64,000 nt of DNA from Cornus controversa (Eukaryota > Streptophyta > Magnoliopsida > Cornales > Cornaceae): NCBI GenBank assembly GCA_026545225.1, contig CM048853.1, positions 19,799,255 through 19,863,254 of the forward strand, read 5' to 3'. Both the position numbers and the translations under genes were made by a program. Below, one piece after another: positions 32,270 to 45,969 of this stretch (position 1 is its first letter; every line of letters starts with the position of its first letter). The notes below the pieces were generated by a model that saw only the letters and a program-made list of their open reading frames with translations, had not been told where the DNA came from and made no database searches.

Positions 32270-35200
32270 TACAAACACCAAACAAACCAAAATAATCTTT
32301 TGGAGCACATCAATGAAGGCTCCATTTACCTACAAACTACAATTTTACTAGTCAAACCCTTAGATCATAAGCAATCTATTCTTTTCCATTTAATTCCATA
32401 AAATATCTTAAATATCACCGGGTCGTGAAAAATTCCATCCAATACAAATATTAGTTTTTAACTAACTTGTAACTTGAGAAAGCTTATACATAGAAACAAT
32501 CAAGATTTAGGCATGCTCATTGTACAATGCAACTTAATCCATGTGTAGAACTTCCAAGACAGCGGCACAAAATAGAGAGTCAATAATGAAATTCTGGTGC
32601 AATAGTAGCTATGTGGTGCTAAAACTTATTGCAAGCTACCTTCTAGAGGAATTAGTGGTTGAGCACATTTATCAAATGAATTAAAGTCTGCTCAACTTGA
32701 TTTAGAACTATACAGAACTTTTGAAATCCATTTCAACTATTGATCCAATCAACTTCACCCTTTTTAACTAATTTCGAGGATTCAAGTATGAAGATATGAA
32801 TACAAGCTCTATTCAAGTCTCAACTCATCAAAAAATAGTTATACTATGATGCAATATACATGTCTAAAGCTCAAGGTGTACACTAAAATATTTCATACCA
32901 TATGAGATCACAAAATGCACTTTTGACAATTTAAAACATATGCTTAAATAGAGTTCAAAGGTATGAGAATTTATAACAGTTTCTTGCACAGGTTTAGCTC
33001 AATACAAATAACTTAAATATATCATTTAAAGTGTGCTCATACCTGTCTATATGCATAATGTCTCTTATCATCAAACACAACTTCATATCAGGCCTTTAAC
33101 ATAGCATTTTGTCCAAAAATAGGGTTCAAAGATACAAATATTGATGCTCAATCAAATGCAGTTATACCCCTTCATAAACAGCCTTAAGACTGTCAAATAT
33201 GCATGCTTATACACAATGGCAGCCTAGAAATCAAATACAAACACTTGTGCCTTCAGCAATGAACAGTAATACAAGTAGCTAAGCTATGTTATCACATTGG
33301 TTCAACTATGAATAGGTGCTAATTCAATTCAAATGATGCTTAATGCTAATAAAGTAATGTTGCTCAATCAATTTTTATGCACTTCAGACCAAATCAACAA
33401 CAACAAAAGTTCATTTCACTAACAGCAACTTACATTGGTTTATGAATGGGGTTTTAGTAGTTCAAAAAATTATTCAGCATATAAACCTTCCTTTTTCAAA
33501 TTAATACTAGTCAAGTATAGTGAAATACAGTTGTTAAAATCAAGTGATATGATCTAAGCATTAGCAAATTCAAATTTGATAGATCAAATCTTGACAGTCC
33601 AATTTTTTGCTCAAAGTACAGAGGTTTAAATATCCAAAATTAAGAGCAACCTCTGATTAAAAATAAACTAAGTCAAATCCATATTTAAATAGTATATTAC
33701 TTTTGCAGAAAATTAAAAAGAATTGCAGTTGTAGCAAGAAAAGTATAACAAATTATAATGGACTTGAACAGCTATAAATAGTGTTTCAGGCACAGATTCA
33801 GAATTTGAAGCACATTTAAGCTTTGTAAATGCACAAGTGAATTAAAACTAAGTCTGGGTAATTTTCCTTAACATGCTTAACCAATAATAAAGAATTAATC
33901 ATTTAAGATGAACATTCATAATAGAGGCTACACATATTATATAGAAACATAATCATTTAAAGCACAAGTATAAAAACTGATGTTTTGAAATACTCTTAAC
34001 ATGGCAATTTTAGACACATAACTGAACTTATCATGATGAAATAAATGTACTCAAACCAGAAATAAGGTTGTATGGCTCTTGAGAAGGATCTGTCTTGCTT
34101 CAGTGGCTTTGACAACAACTATAAAGTTCATTTTCTCTACAGAAGTTAGCAGTAGCTGCAAGCCTTAAATCCAAGCACACTAGAGCATTTCTAGACTTAG
34201 GAACTCTTCAATTTATTCTACAAAAACTATCTTCTTTGATCAATCTCTAGATCATTCTAATGGTGATACTCCTTCCTTTTTCAAATAATGTAACCTCTTG
34301 GTTTATCAAAGATAAGCATTAACACATCCAAATTATATAATTACATCTATAGGAAATGATAGACATCATTTTAGAATTTTTTGACCCAAAACTTTGATGC
34401 TACTTGAGACCTTGACAGTAAAGATGAGCATAAAGAAGGCATTGGATGTTCAAAGTGCAATGTATCTTATGAATCAACTTTAATTCAGCACTAATGCATA
34501 AAATAAAGCTAAAAACACATGCTGGAATGATTTAACTCAATTCAGAATCAGTTTAGAGTAGTTTGACAGTAAAAATAAACCACTAGTGAATATTACTGCT
34601 AACAGGTAGTTCTTCTTAGTAATTAATTGATTTAAAAAACAACAAATGTGAATTTAAGACTTGGAACAACAGATTGATGAGCCAAAATCCTTAACTTCAA
34701 ATGTACAGAATTTTCAGGCTCCCTTATTCTAAGAATAACAGAAGAAACTATAAGTTTAATGAACTTGTTTACCAAAGGCATAGATTCTGCTCAATAAACC
34801 AGAAACATGTTACAATTCAACCTTCAATGGCTTCATTAAGCATGCTAATTTCATTTATAAACTCATATAAACATTTAATACTCAAGAAATAACAATTAAC
34901 ATCATGAGAGCAGCATTTAGAGTATGACAATTACTGTTCATTAGAGTTTAGGGGGTTTTGTAGTGTGAAAATTCAAAGCAGACCTTATAGTTGCTTCTAT
35001 TCATCAAATGTGTCCATAATCTTGTAAATTACACTTGCCTAAAGCTATAGCAACTACTCCAAAGGTTTCAAAATAAATTACATCACAAAGAGCTAGTTAA
35101 CAGATCATTTTACTCAATTAGAGGTTTCAACACTTCAGATTTTGGGGAAACAGATTGAAGACATCAATTAAGCACAAAATCAAGTTGTACCAGCTTTAAC

Positions 35201-38200
35201 ATGTATGATCAAGTAGATTAGAACTTATCATAAACAATCTAACCTATTCCTAGCAAACAAATGCACTCAACTTAGCTTGATTTGATTATGTTTAAAGTTC
35301 ATAAGCTGACAAGGATGCAGGCTACAATTAACACTTGAAGAATGGTTCTAAGACATATGTAAAATGATCATACTAGGCTTTTCAATCTACTTACAATGCT
35401 TATGAGAGTAGAAACCATACTCACAGTGCTGTCATGTCTGTGACAGTAGTTGAAATCATTTGAGAGTGCATCTTTGGAAGCTGCAAGAACTTCTCCATCT
35501 ACTGAGCTTCAATGGGATTTGCATAGATCAATTTCTAGGCTTAAGAATGGAGTTAGGGTTGCCCAAAAACTCCAGTATAGCTCTTTCAATACCCTCCTAT
35601 GGTGCTGCTCACTTAAACTTGTTTTTCACTCAGTTTCTCTTCTCTATGGCACACCCCCAGCTCCTATACACTTTTGCTATACATATAGCTACACCAAGGT
35701 TTTCAAACGGCTGGTAAAAGATAAGATTGACAGCTACCATCTTATCCTTTTGCTGAATTCAAAATTGGTCAATCATTTGATCATTCCTAAAGAGACAATG
35801 CATTTATTCTTATCTACACATATACTTATGCAAGAGAATATTCCATGGGCTAATATGATATTTCATAGCATCATATTATTCTTGAATTTTGGACCACAGT
35901 AGCTGCAGAGAGACACGTGGCAGCAGTTGCTTCTTGCACACACACTCTCTCATTTTGCCAAAAATAACCTTAAAGGGGGCTGTCATATATACATGATATA
36001 TATATATATATATATAAACTGAAATTAAAATGCATTGTAATTTCTTAACACTTATGAAATGCACAGAAATCAACTCTAGTCAGCGAAACATGGCCTTGAG
36101 TAGTGAAATTCTGAAAATGCCCCTTGAAGGACTATTTGAGCAAATAGATCAAATTATGGGGCTGTTATATCATGAATATTTTAAAAAGGATTTAACAAGT
36201 ATAATATGTTCAAATAGTCATAGAAATGGATCCAAGACATAGAATAGGCTGTTAAATGACCAAATTGCCCTTAGTAAAGAAAATGAACCATAAGGCCCCT
36301 AGGAGATCCTTTTGACATTAAAACTTAGGCAAACATGCATATGAGCCTCATGGACCATCAGTAATTGTTACCAAACTCACGTGTAGAGACTGAAAATAAG
36401 GGCTCTTTCTTTTCTGTAAAAACAAATAAATGACATTTTATGCCAATCATGAGTGATGCAAGAAGACCTAGTGGTTTAATCTTTCTTGTTTTGCTTAAGT
36501 TCTCCAAATTAGGTATTCTCACAAATATAAGCACTATATTTATCTGATATGAATGAACAAAGATATAATCAAATGTCAGAGAGTAGAGCCCAAAGCTTTA
36601 CTTATATACAGTTCGAGACCCAAAGTTTTCTTAATAAACTGCTAACAATAAAATGGTAGAAAGACATATTTTAGAACTCGCATTATTTTTTATATTGGTA
36701 ATAAACAAGACTAAGCTAGGTTCTCATAGTCATACAACACAAAATACATTTCTTTCTTATATAGTAGAGAGTGTCATTGGAAGAACTTTATATTTCACTC
36801 ATTTTTGTTGAAAACTTCATGCCATTTTATGTTTGAAATCTCATTCATAGAGATAAGAAAGGCAAAGTCTAATAGTATTTAGTTCTATATTAAAAATATA
36901 TATTTCACTAAGACAAAGTATCACATGCTTGATTCCCCATTTTGGGAAAAGAAATAGATGGCAGACAACCGTAAACTCTATTTGGATTTTCCAACTAAGG
37001 TCACTAATAGATGAGTGATTGACATTCAGGCACTGCAGAAGGTTCTTTGCTAATTTAAAAGTATTCAGTGCCATTGAAATACAAGATTAGAATATTCAGA
37101 TCTTTCTCTGCTACAATGATACATCATGACACGGCTTTAAAGCTTCACATTGGTTCTTTTTCCCTGCTTACATGTTCATAGATTTTTAGTAATGGAAATT
37201 TGGAATTCTGCAAGTGCTTTTAGTTCAATGATTTAGACAACTTCAAGCAATATTTTGGAACCATATATATATAAAATTGGTATCCTTTCAAACACAGTAT
37301 CGAAATGAAATTAACAAGAAAAATTATCAAAATTCTTCTAGTACAAATGAAAACCATTCAATTAATCCATGACTAAGTACCAACTTTAGTTGACTTTCTA
37401 CAGTTCCCCATTTCAACATATCAATGAGGAAAAATCCACAATACATTGATAAGAGCAGGTTCCTATTAGCTAACAGTACTTGGGAATGTTAATCAGTAGA
37501 TGAAATCAATTTTTTTCCCCTAATGATAGATACTTTGGAAGTTATATAAAGAGAAGGGGATGAGAAGCTAAAAATTGTTGTGCTTATACAGTGCAATAAC
37601 GAAGGGTGTGTTGGCGATCCCTTGATAATTGAACTATTCCAATGTTTTATGCATAATATCATGTACAAATTCATCATCATAAATATGAAAATTTTAGATC
37701 ATCACTCCCATTGCTATAAATAATGGTAAACATTTGCAGGTGACAAACATGAAATCTGAAACTACATGTGATAGTGATGAGAAAAATCATTAACCAAACA
37801 CTTCTACATACATACAAACACACCATGGCCCATGTTATGAATGAAAATGTTAAATGTTTTGACTTACATATGCTTTGTTATGCTATAATAGACTACTTAT
37901 AATATTGCATCTAATTTCCAAGTGCAATTAGATTTGACTGGGATATTCATACATGGAAAAATACCAAATCTAAAGATGTGACTAATTCAGATATTTTGCG
38001 TCCATTGGTGACAAACATTACAGAGTGTAGTAGATTCATTAGAGTGTAGTAATGGATCTCTGCCAAGTTTTGGATCAATAATTGGATGCATTGGAAATTG
38101 AGACTATGCCGAAGCACATATATCCATCATTGGAAGACTTACAAAATGAACAACACTAATGCTGACATCCGATGTGTTTGACTAATAACTAGTTTAGTTG

Positions 38201-38505
38201 TCGAATTAAAGAATGTGTTTGACCAAAAGGCTAGCAATAAGTGTTATATTATACTATAGATAACATGTATATCTATCCATCAAAAGAATATTATAACATA
38301 TCCATAAAAGATCGATTATGAGAAAATAACATTGTCATTTAACATCAACTTCTAACATAGCATTGTCATTGTCATAATATCCCACTGTTGCAAAAAATTT
38401 GTGGAATACACTGCCCTATCTGAATAGACATTAGCACAACCTATCCACATTTACATGTATAACTCTTTCATGACCTCCACTATTACAAAAAAAATTGGTG
38501 GGATA
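32270..38505. other. intergenic, no supported gene
   Basis: AT-rich sequence without a convincing coding domain on either strand. A 150-codon + strand ORF at 35450-35902 has no recognisable motif and an odd composition for a protein. A (TA)n run lies at 35995-36016. I see no terminal repeats or duplications that would define an element. Confidence 0.5.
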
Positions 38506-38509
38506 CACT

Positions 38510-38892
38510 ACACCCTTTACGTTTGATAAGGATTTGCTGACATATTCAAAAAAGCACCATTCCTTCACCTCTAAAGAGGATTTGCTGAAATATACAAAAA
38601 AAAGAACCATTCATTCACATTTGAAGAGAATTTGTTGAAATATACAAAAAAAAAAAAAAAAAAACACCATTCCTTCACCTTTGAAGAGGATTTGCTGACA
38701 TATATAAAAAAAACACCTTTCCTTCACCTTTGAAGAGGATTCACTAACATATACAAAAAAACACCCTTCCTTCACCTTTGTATAGGACTTGTTGACATAT
38801 ACAACTAAAAGTGGAATTCACTTGCAATTGAAGAGGATTTGCCAAAATATACAAAAAAAAAAAAAGCACCCTCCACTTTTGAAGAGGAATTC
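38510..38892. repeat. degenerate ~60-bp tandem repeat
   Basis: About seven copies of a unit of the type CCTTCACCTTTGAAGAGG...TTTGCTGACATATACAAAAA, each followed by an A-run of variable length. Copies begin near 38560, 38612, 38665, 38718, 38768, 38815 and 38870. No coding meaning is apparent. Confidence 0.8.
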
Positions 38893-39314
38893 CTTCATGT
38901 CTGTCAACCAACTCTACCCGAGGTTCAGATCGAAGGGCTACATTTTAAATATATATATATAGAAACGAAATAAATGAAAGGAAGTATTGTCTGTCAAAGA
39001 AACATATGCTTACCCAACCACCCATATTATTGGTTGCATCTCTTTCATCATCATGATTGGTTGAATCATTCACCTGACAACAAATGACAACTGCTGTGAG
39101 CCAGAATTGTATTTGGACAATAAGATGCTTGTGAGCCAAATGTGTTCATTTGCATGGTGGTTTGTGAAACTCATGCGTCATTGCTTTTGCATTGTTTAGT
39201 GATGGACTAGGTTGTTGGAACATCCATGTGTACTTGCTTTAAATTTCAGCACCCTAATAAAAATTGAATTTGGAGATTAGTTGGTATAGTGAAATAATTT
39301 GAAGTATTATAAAA

Positions 39315-41480
39315 TTATAAAATGTCACTCACATTAATTTTCACGAAGGATTCAACAGGTTGTTTTGAACACTTATTTTTCTTCTGTATAGTTTGCTCAC
39401 ACTTTGATTTGAATCTTTTTTTTTGTCCTCTTGATGTGTCCCTTTTTCTAAGACCCCTAGTAGTAATGTCATGACCACTTTGCTGGCAAGTAACGTGAAT
39501 TTGAAGACCATGGCCAGCTTTATATGACTTAGAAGCATCATACGCCAAATGTTTTTGCCTTCTACCATCTTCTATAAGGTTAAGCAATTGTTCCCCATGT
39601 ATGATGGATAAATTGTAATCATCTTTGCTCTTTGATGCCACCGAACTAATATGAGTGAATAGATAACACATGTTTCTAAATCGATGGCTTTGTTGCAAAT
39701 TAGGGTCCGTTTGCACTTCATGGCCAATGCAATCTAACACTACCCCATCTCTCGCCTCTCGGGTCCAACGCTTTACTATGTATTCCTCCAGTAATTTGGT
39801 TTGTGCAATATTTCTCTAATGACCTTTATCATGTGCGAACACGGAACCCCTTCCATTAAGAACTTTCCACAGTTACATGTTACGTAGTCATCTGCTCTCC
39901 TCCTCCTTACACGCCGTTCTAAACTATATCCATCAAGCGCAACAAGTTTGTATATGAATTCTCTATCCTCAAAATCTGGTTCTCTGAAATAATAATTAAC
40001 CGTCTGTGCAAATTCTTGTTCAACCGACTTAAAAATAAGTATTGTGTAAATCTCACCAGCATGGTCTAGCATATTATTTAGATATGTAATTTTTGACAAT
40101 TTGTGAGACAAATTGTACTCCGCATGAAATTCTTTGAACCTTTTCTCACTGACCAACCTATCAAAGTGTTTGAAAAATTTAGGAATAGAATGGTCTAATT
40201 TCAAGAAGCCTTTCAAGCAAACATTCAAACTTTCACTGAGTTGTGTGCTCCGCATACCAGCTATCCAAGAGTCTTTTACATATGCCTTTGCCCATTTCGT
40301 CCTCAAATCATACAAATCTAATAACCATTTGTTTTCATTCACATCATACTTAGTTAACACAAAATTCCAACTTGATATGAAATCATCTTCATTCTTGTGG
40401 TGCTTCATAAAGTTGGAAAAGATAGATGTAATACTCACCGAACTCATAAATTTATGGCCTAGATGCTTCTCAGCATTTTGCATTATATGCTATATACAAA
40501 TATGGTGGTGTGTCCCTGGTATCACCAATGCTAATGCTTTTGCTATAGCTGCATCTTGGTCGGTTATAATTGTCCTCGGATCTTTATGAGATATTACAAG
40601 CAAAAATGTCTCAAACAACTAAACAAACGAGTCCGCCATTTCATCAAATATCAAATCAGCTCCAAATATAACTGATTCCCTTTAATGATTAAGACCAACA
40701 AAAGTGGCCAAAGGCCGATTAGCATCGTTGACCTTGTATGTGGTATCGAACGATACAACATCTCCACAATGCCCGTAGTCAATAATCATACGTGCATCTG
40801 CCCAAAATATATTGGTTATCATCTCCTCGTTGTCTACCTGAACCGCATAAAAGAAGGAAGAATTGTCCAACAACTAGGATTGAAAATACTCAAATATGTA
40901 TCCCGCCTCTCCAAATTGCAACTTTTTGTCTCTTGGTTCTTAAATAAATTTTTTGATCTACTTTTGTAAACTCAATTGCTTCTCTTGCCCCAAATTGTCT
41001 TCCCATTAGTTCGTATGACGAACCAACGGAAAATCCAGAATCATCGGCTATGTTGAGGTCAATTGCCTGAGCTAGAAAGATGTTTCTTTGTGAAGGAATA
41101 AAGTGAGTGCAATCTTTTCTAATCAATTCATGATTGTGTTCTTTTTCAAATATGTTTATGAAAAATATTCCTTCTGATCTTTCAAATTTTATGTGCATTC
41201 AGGCACGACATCCGGTCCTCGTTTTCGCCTTAGCTTCTTTTGTAAGAAGGTCCCTTTTGTCTTTTTCTCTATAACCCTTCTTACTACATACAAATTGCGC
41301 AAAAGTAATTTTCCTAGTTTGATTGCTTCTATTGGCATAATCATTTCTTATGCCAAATCCAACTTCACGTCCATATGCATTATAAAAGTCGTATGCTTTT
41401 TGGACGGACTCAAACACCATTCCATTAATTAGTTTAAGCTCTAATATGCTAGAAGGACTATGCAAAGCCGAACTTTCCAT
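39315..41480 (-). pseudogene. FAR1-related / MULE-type transposase, disrupted
   Basis: Minus-strand remnant of a FAR1/FRS-like (Mutator-like transposase) gene. Starting at 41480: FAR1 DNA-binding domain (FESVQKAYDFYNAYGREVGF), with an in-frame TGA at 41199-41201; then a conserved spacer including KEHNHELI; then the MULE transposase domain with first Asp in VVSFDTTYK (near 40745), second in TIITDQDAA (near 40565) and a downstream SESLN; then a SWIM zinc finger CNCGKFLMEGVPCSH (near 39830-39875). Breaks: a frame change near 40875-40890, a TAG near 40618, a stop just before the segment starting at 40483, and a frame change near 39776-39815. The C-terminal part (39315-39740) is basic and FRS-like. 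Whether it was a free transposon or a domesticated FRS gene cannot be decided; I found no terminal inverted repeats around it. Confidence 0.85.
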
Positions 41481-42300
41481 TCAAATCAACTACCTATAAT
41501 AAAATAACAAAGTGTATTAGAGAATCTGTTACAAATTCATCTAAAATGTCATTCAAACACATTTATTTCAAGAACGTTAGGTTTAATGAGTTGGGGTTTG
41601 TTTTATTTTTATAAATTAAATATTCATAATATTATTCACATACAAACTTAAATCACATAATGAACAATATTATTCATAATATAACAAAAAAAAATTTTAA
41701 ACCTAGAAATAATTTCAAACCTAGACAATACAGTACAAGTAAGGAATGGGAAGAGAGAGATTGAATTATAGGAAAGGAATCAAAGAAGCAAGGGATCGCA
41801 CCAATGCTTGCTATAAGAATTGCCTACCAAGTACCAACTCAAAAGGCCTACACAAGTCTAGTTATAAAGGTTAAGTATTAAGAACCCACAACAGTTCTTT
41901 CAAAGAAAGAGTGACTTCGTTGTAGAGAGATGAACCAAGAGCTCGCGGCCTACAAGGCTGATCCGAGAGAATTAATCTCAGTACGAGTAAGATTTCTCTG
42001 AAGAACGACAAGCTCAAAACAGAGATCACTAGTTAAATAATATGCTCATGAGTAGGAGGAGGCTTTCTCTTATTGAATTCATCTATGGAGGATAAGTAGC
42101 AGTAACAAGATCCTCTAAATGGGTATCTTAAGATGGAAAACCATTGAGAGAGTAGAAGAAGTGGGACAGAGATGGTGATCACAAAGGTGGTGGTTTTTGG
42201 CGGGAGATCGAACTGGTAATAAGATACATTTTATTGTCATTTTATTTAAATAAAAATCAAATTTATATATACACATTTATTAATGTTATATTTATTCTTT
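41481..42300. other. 5' flank of the FAR1-like pseudogene, no gene seen
   Basis: The sequence at 41700-42220 is less AT-rich than its neighbours, with no ORF or repeat I can support. It may be the promoter or 5' untranslated region of the pseudogene. Confidence 0.35.
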
Positions 42301-42319
42301 CAGAACTTTTATGTCTTCC

Positions 42320-43790
42320 TCTTAACAAAAAAATCGAAAGTGAGAAAAAATAAGATTAAAAAATGTGAATATAAATTTTTATGATTTTTTTGGAAAAAAT
42401 TCATTCAAATAAGGCTAATATTTGCAAAAAAAAATGGAAGGAAAAAATAAAAAAAGTATTTGTTTTAAGTGAGTGGAAAAGTACTTTAAATGAGTGGAAA
42501 GTCAGAAAAAATGAGATTAAAAAATGTAAATATAAATTTTTATAAATTTTTTGTGCAAAAACATCCTTCAAATATTCCTAAGAGTTTCTAAAAAAATTGA
42601 AAAAAAAACATAAAAAAGTATTTGTTTTAAGTGTGTGGAAAGTACTTTAAAACGTGGAAAGTGAAAAAAAAAATGAGATTAAAAAATGTGAATATATATT
42701 TTTATAAATTTTTTGTGCAAAAACATCTTTCATATATGTCTAAGAGTTCCTAAAAAAATTGGGAAGAAAAAACATAAAGAGCATTTGTTCTAGGTGTGTG
42801 GAAAAGTACTTTAAATGTGTGAAAAAATACTTTAAATATGTAGAAAGTACTTTAAAAGTGTGAAAAGTGAGAAAAAATGTGAATATAAATTTTTATGATT
42901 TGTTTTGTGCAAATACATCCTTCAAATATGTCTAAGAGTTCCTAAAAAAATTGGAACGAAAAAAACTATAAAAAAAAAGTATTTGTTTTAAGTGTGTGGA
43001 AAGTACTTTAAAAGTGTGGAAAATGAAAAAAAATGAGATTAAAAAATGTGAATATAAATTTTTACGAATTTTTTGTGCAAAAACATCCTTCATATATACC
43101 TAAGAGTTCCTAAAAAAAATTGGACAAAAAAAACATAAAAAAGTATTTGTTTAGGTGTGTGGAGAAGTAATTTAAATGTGTGAAAAAATACTTTAAATGT
43201 GTGGAAAATACTTTAAAAGTGTGGAAAGTGAGAAAACAATTAGCCTAAAAAATGTGAATATAAATTTTTATGATTTTTTTTTGTGCAAATACATCATTCA
43301 AATATGGCTAAGAGTTCCTTAAAAAATAGAAAAAAAAAATAAAAAGAAGTATTTGTTTTAAGTGTGTGGAAAGTGAAAAAGAAATGAGATTAAAAAATGT
43401 TAATATAAATTAATGTTTTGTGCAAAAGAATCTTTCAATTTTTAAGCACACTTTTTTTTTTTTTTTTTTTTATGTCTACAAACATTTAAACACAATTTCT
43501 TTTTTTTCTAAACATTTTAAAAAAAATTATAATATATATATTTTATGTGCGAGAAAGACTTTAAAGTTGTGAAAAATTATTCAAATGTGTAGACATGAAT
43601 TCAAAAAATTATAACTTTTTTGTCTTAAGTTAAAACATAGTGTAAATTATACTCAAATTGAAGCTCTCGAAATATTCTATTGAAAAAAATTAGTTTCATC
43701 AAAAAATATTATTTGTAGTAAACGTTATTGAAAGTGAAAAGAAAAAAAAGTGTAAAACATATACAGTATATATATATATATAAGGTACGA
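42320..43790 (+). repeat. satellite-like array, plus orientation, with terminal module
   Basis: Copies of an AT-rich monomer with GTGTGGAAAGTACTTTAAA, AAAAAATGTGAATATAAAT, TTTTGTGCAAAAACATCCTT and AAGAGTTCCTAAAAAAATTG in fixed order. It is followed at about 43560-43760 by a module (CTTAAGTTAAAACATAG... then TTAGTTTCATCAAAAAATAT). The same module caps the arrays at 47200-47330 (inverted) and 55105-55220. This looks like a partial extra copy of the end of the foldback element. Confidence 0.85.
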
Positions 43791-43924
43791 ATATAATAAG
43801 ATAAGAACCAAAGTTCGTATGTATTGTTATAATAAAATATTAAAATGGTATATAACGGAAGTTACGGATGAAAACGGAGCAAAGCTGAAAACAAAACAAA
43901 GTCACTAATTACTAATAATAAAAC

Positions 43925-44255
43925 GGCAAAAATTCGGACGCAACAATTTAGTCAATTGTCCTTTGTTTTGTCATTTAATGCGTTATTGTAGTTTTATGAA
44001 TCAATGATGCGTGTAGTTTTTGGGTAAGTGCATTAATGTATGTTCATCTGTTTGAATAAAGAAAGACCCTTTAACATCGCAACTTGTGTCATTTTGTATT
44101 GCTTTTCTTCTCTTTATTTTATTTTTTATAATATTTGTATTGCTTTTCTTCTCTTTATTTTATTTTTTATAATATTTGTATTGCTTTTCTTCTCTTTATT
44201 TTATTTTTTATACTACATACACACACATTATATAATCAATGACGTGAAAGTTTTG
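43925..44255 (+). repeat. extra copy of the ZIFL promoter-proximal segment
   Basis: Closely matches 55567-55815, which lies just upstream of the ZIFL start. Shared strings include TCAATTGTCCTTTGTTTTG, ATGATGCGTGTAGTTTTTGG and AATCAATGACGTGAA. This copy has a ~45-bp block (TGTATTGCTTTTCTTCTC...) in three tandem copies at about 44094-44213, where the 55.7-kb copy has one. Confidence 0.9.
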
Positions 44256-44479
44256 GTAGAGAAGAAAAAAAAAATAGAGGAAAGAGAAAAGTGGAAGGAA
44301 GAATCATCATTCTTGCTTTACAAATTTTTACATTTTAGAAGAAGGAAGCAATATTCGCACTTCTATTTTTAACGATTGCACTTCACTTACCTTTTTCTTT
44401 TAAAAAAAATGATAAGAAGGTTCTTAAACTAATTAATACACTATCTCTTATTTTATAATACCACAACTACCCTTTATAC

Positions 44480-44922
44480 TATAAATTAAATTTTTTTTTT
44501 TTAGCTTCTTTATTTTTTATATTACTTTTATTTATTTTTGGTTTCTATCAAAAAATAATAATTTTTTTACCTTCTTTAGTTTTTCTTTTGCTCCTGTTAA
44601 AAGAGAGAACGTTTTTTTAGTTTTTTTTTTAAACTTGTCAAAAGAGATAATTTATTCAACAAATATTACTTTTTTTTTCGGTCCTTCCAAAAGAGATCAT
44701 TTCTTTTTTTAATCCTATCAAAAGAGATCATTTATTAAAAAAAATATAACTTATTTTTAGGTCCTCTCAATGGAGATAATTTATTTAACAATAATAAATT
44801 TTTTTCAGGTATTTTATTTTTGGGTCCTGTCGAAGATATAATTTATTGAACATGATAACTTTTTTTTAAGTAATTTTTTAATTTTTGATTCTTGCCAAAA
44901 AAGAATTTATTTAACAGAGATA

Positions 44923-44968
<46 letters not shown>

Positions 44969-45090
44969 TCTGTCAAAAGATAATTTATTTAAAATATATA
45001 ACTTTTTTTGGGTCTTTTAAAACTTTTTTTTTTGGGGTTATTCTTTTTTATATTTTTTGGTTTATTCTATCAAAAGAATCTAGAAAAATT
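44480..45090. repeat. degenerate AT-rich tandem repeat
   Basis: Loose repeats of about 60-90 bp built on TCCTGTCAAAAGAGATAATTTATT followed by T-rich sequence, roughly seven copies, with a (TA)n run at 44930-44962. No coding capacity. Confidence 0.6.
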
Positions 45091-45296
45091 AAAGATTAGA
45101 AACAAAGTGAAGATATCTAAAAGAGTAGTTTAGTATTTTGAAAAAAAATAATTATTCATATGTGAAATTAATGTTAAAAGTGACATTTATTTTAAAATGT
45201 GAGTACAACTGAAGAAAAGGGGAGGACGAATATCGCCTCCCTTAAAAGAAATAACAATTATAAAAATTTTAAATTATAATACTACATTTCATAATT

Positions 45297-45380
45297 ATTA
45301 AATAAATCATATTAGTAATCCATCTACTTTTCCATTATAATATACAAAATGTTACTTTCTTCCATTCTCTCTCGTGCAAT

Positions 45381-45436
<56 letters not shown>

Positions 45437-45775
45437 ACCTAAAAGGTCTAGTCCATTCTAGTCATTAAATAAAGGGTAATGTTACTCCGGCAGAATTTGT
45501 AAGCAGAAACATTTACATCCATTGGATGCATGTGGTGAGTGTATGTGGTGGGGCCTACCACATGCATCCAATGGATATAAATTTTTCTGCCTACGAATTC
45601 TGCGTAAGTATTCTACCTGAGTAGCATTACCCTTAAATAAATCATATTAGTAATCCATCTTCTTTTGCATTATAATATACAAAAGTATTACATTCTTCCA
45701 TTCTCTCTCGTGCAATAAAAAAATAAAAAAATCTCTCGCCTAAGAGGTCTAGTCTATTCTATTCAATTTCGAAGG
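45297..45775. repeat. direct duplication flanking a small MITE
   Basis: 45297-45464 and 45633-45775 are copies of the same sequence (AAATCATATTAGTAATCCATC, CTTCCATTCTCTCTCGTGCA, AAGAGGTCTAGTC). The first copy has expanded a (TA)n run at 45384-45433. Both copies begin with TTAAATAAA. Confidence 0.8.
45474..45632. mobile_element. 159-bp MITE with hairpin structure
   Basis: Starts GGGTAATGTTACTC and ends GAGTAGCATTACCC. The halves are inverted copies for most of the length (ATCCATTGGATGCATGTGG near the centre). It is flanked by TTAAATAAA on both sides (45465-45473 and 45633-45641), which fits the 9-bp duplication of Mutator-like elements. TTAAATAAA also starts the surrounding direct duplication, so the duplication evidence is weaker than it looks. 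Confidence 0.8.
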
Positions 45776-45969
45776 GCTCCTTTTGGCCCCTAATAATTAA
45801 TAAGACGGTGAAGTGAAGTGGACGAGGATCCTTTGCTGTAATCGGCTAATGCCGTAACATGCTATAATCCGAATGTAATAAAATATTATTATCTTATACA
45901 TATATAGTTTCATTTGGAATAGTTTATAATATCTATATGGGCATACATATATATAAATGATTCATTTTA

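Noticed and set aside
35450-35902. 150-codon + strand ORF
   Set aside because: No recognisable motif, composition typical of AT-rich noncoding DNA, no splice context or homologue I can name.
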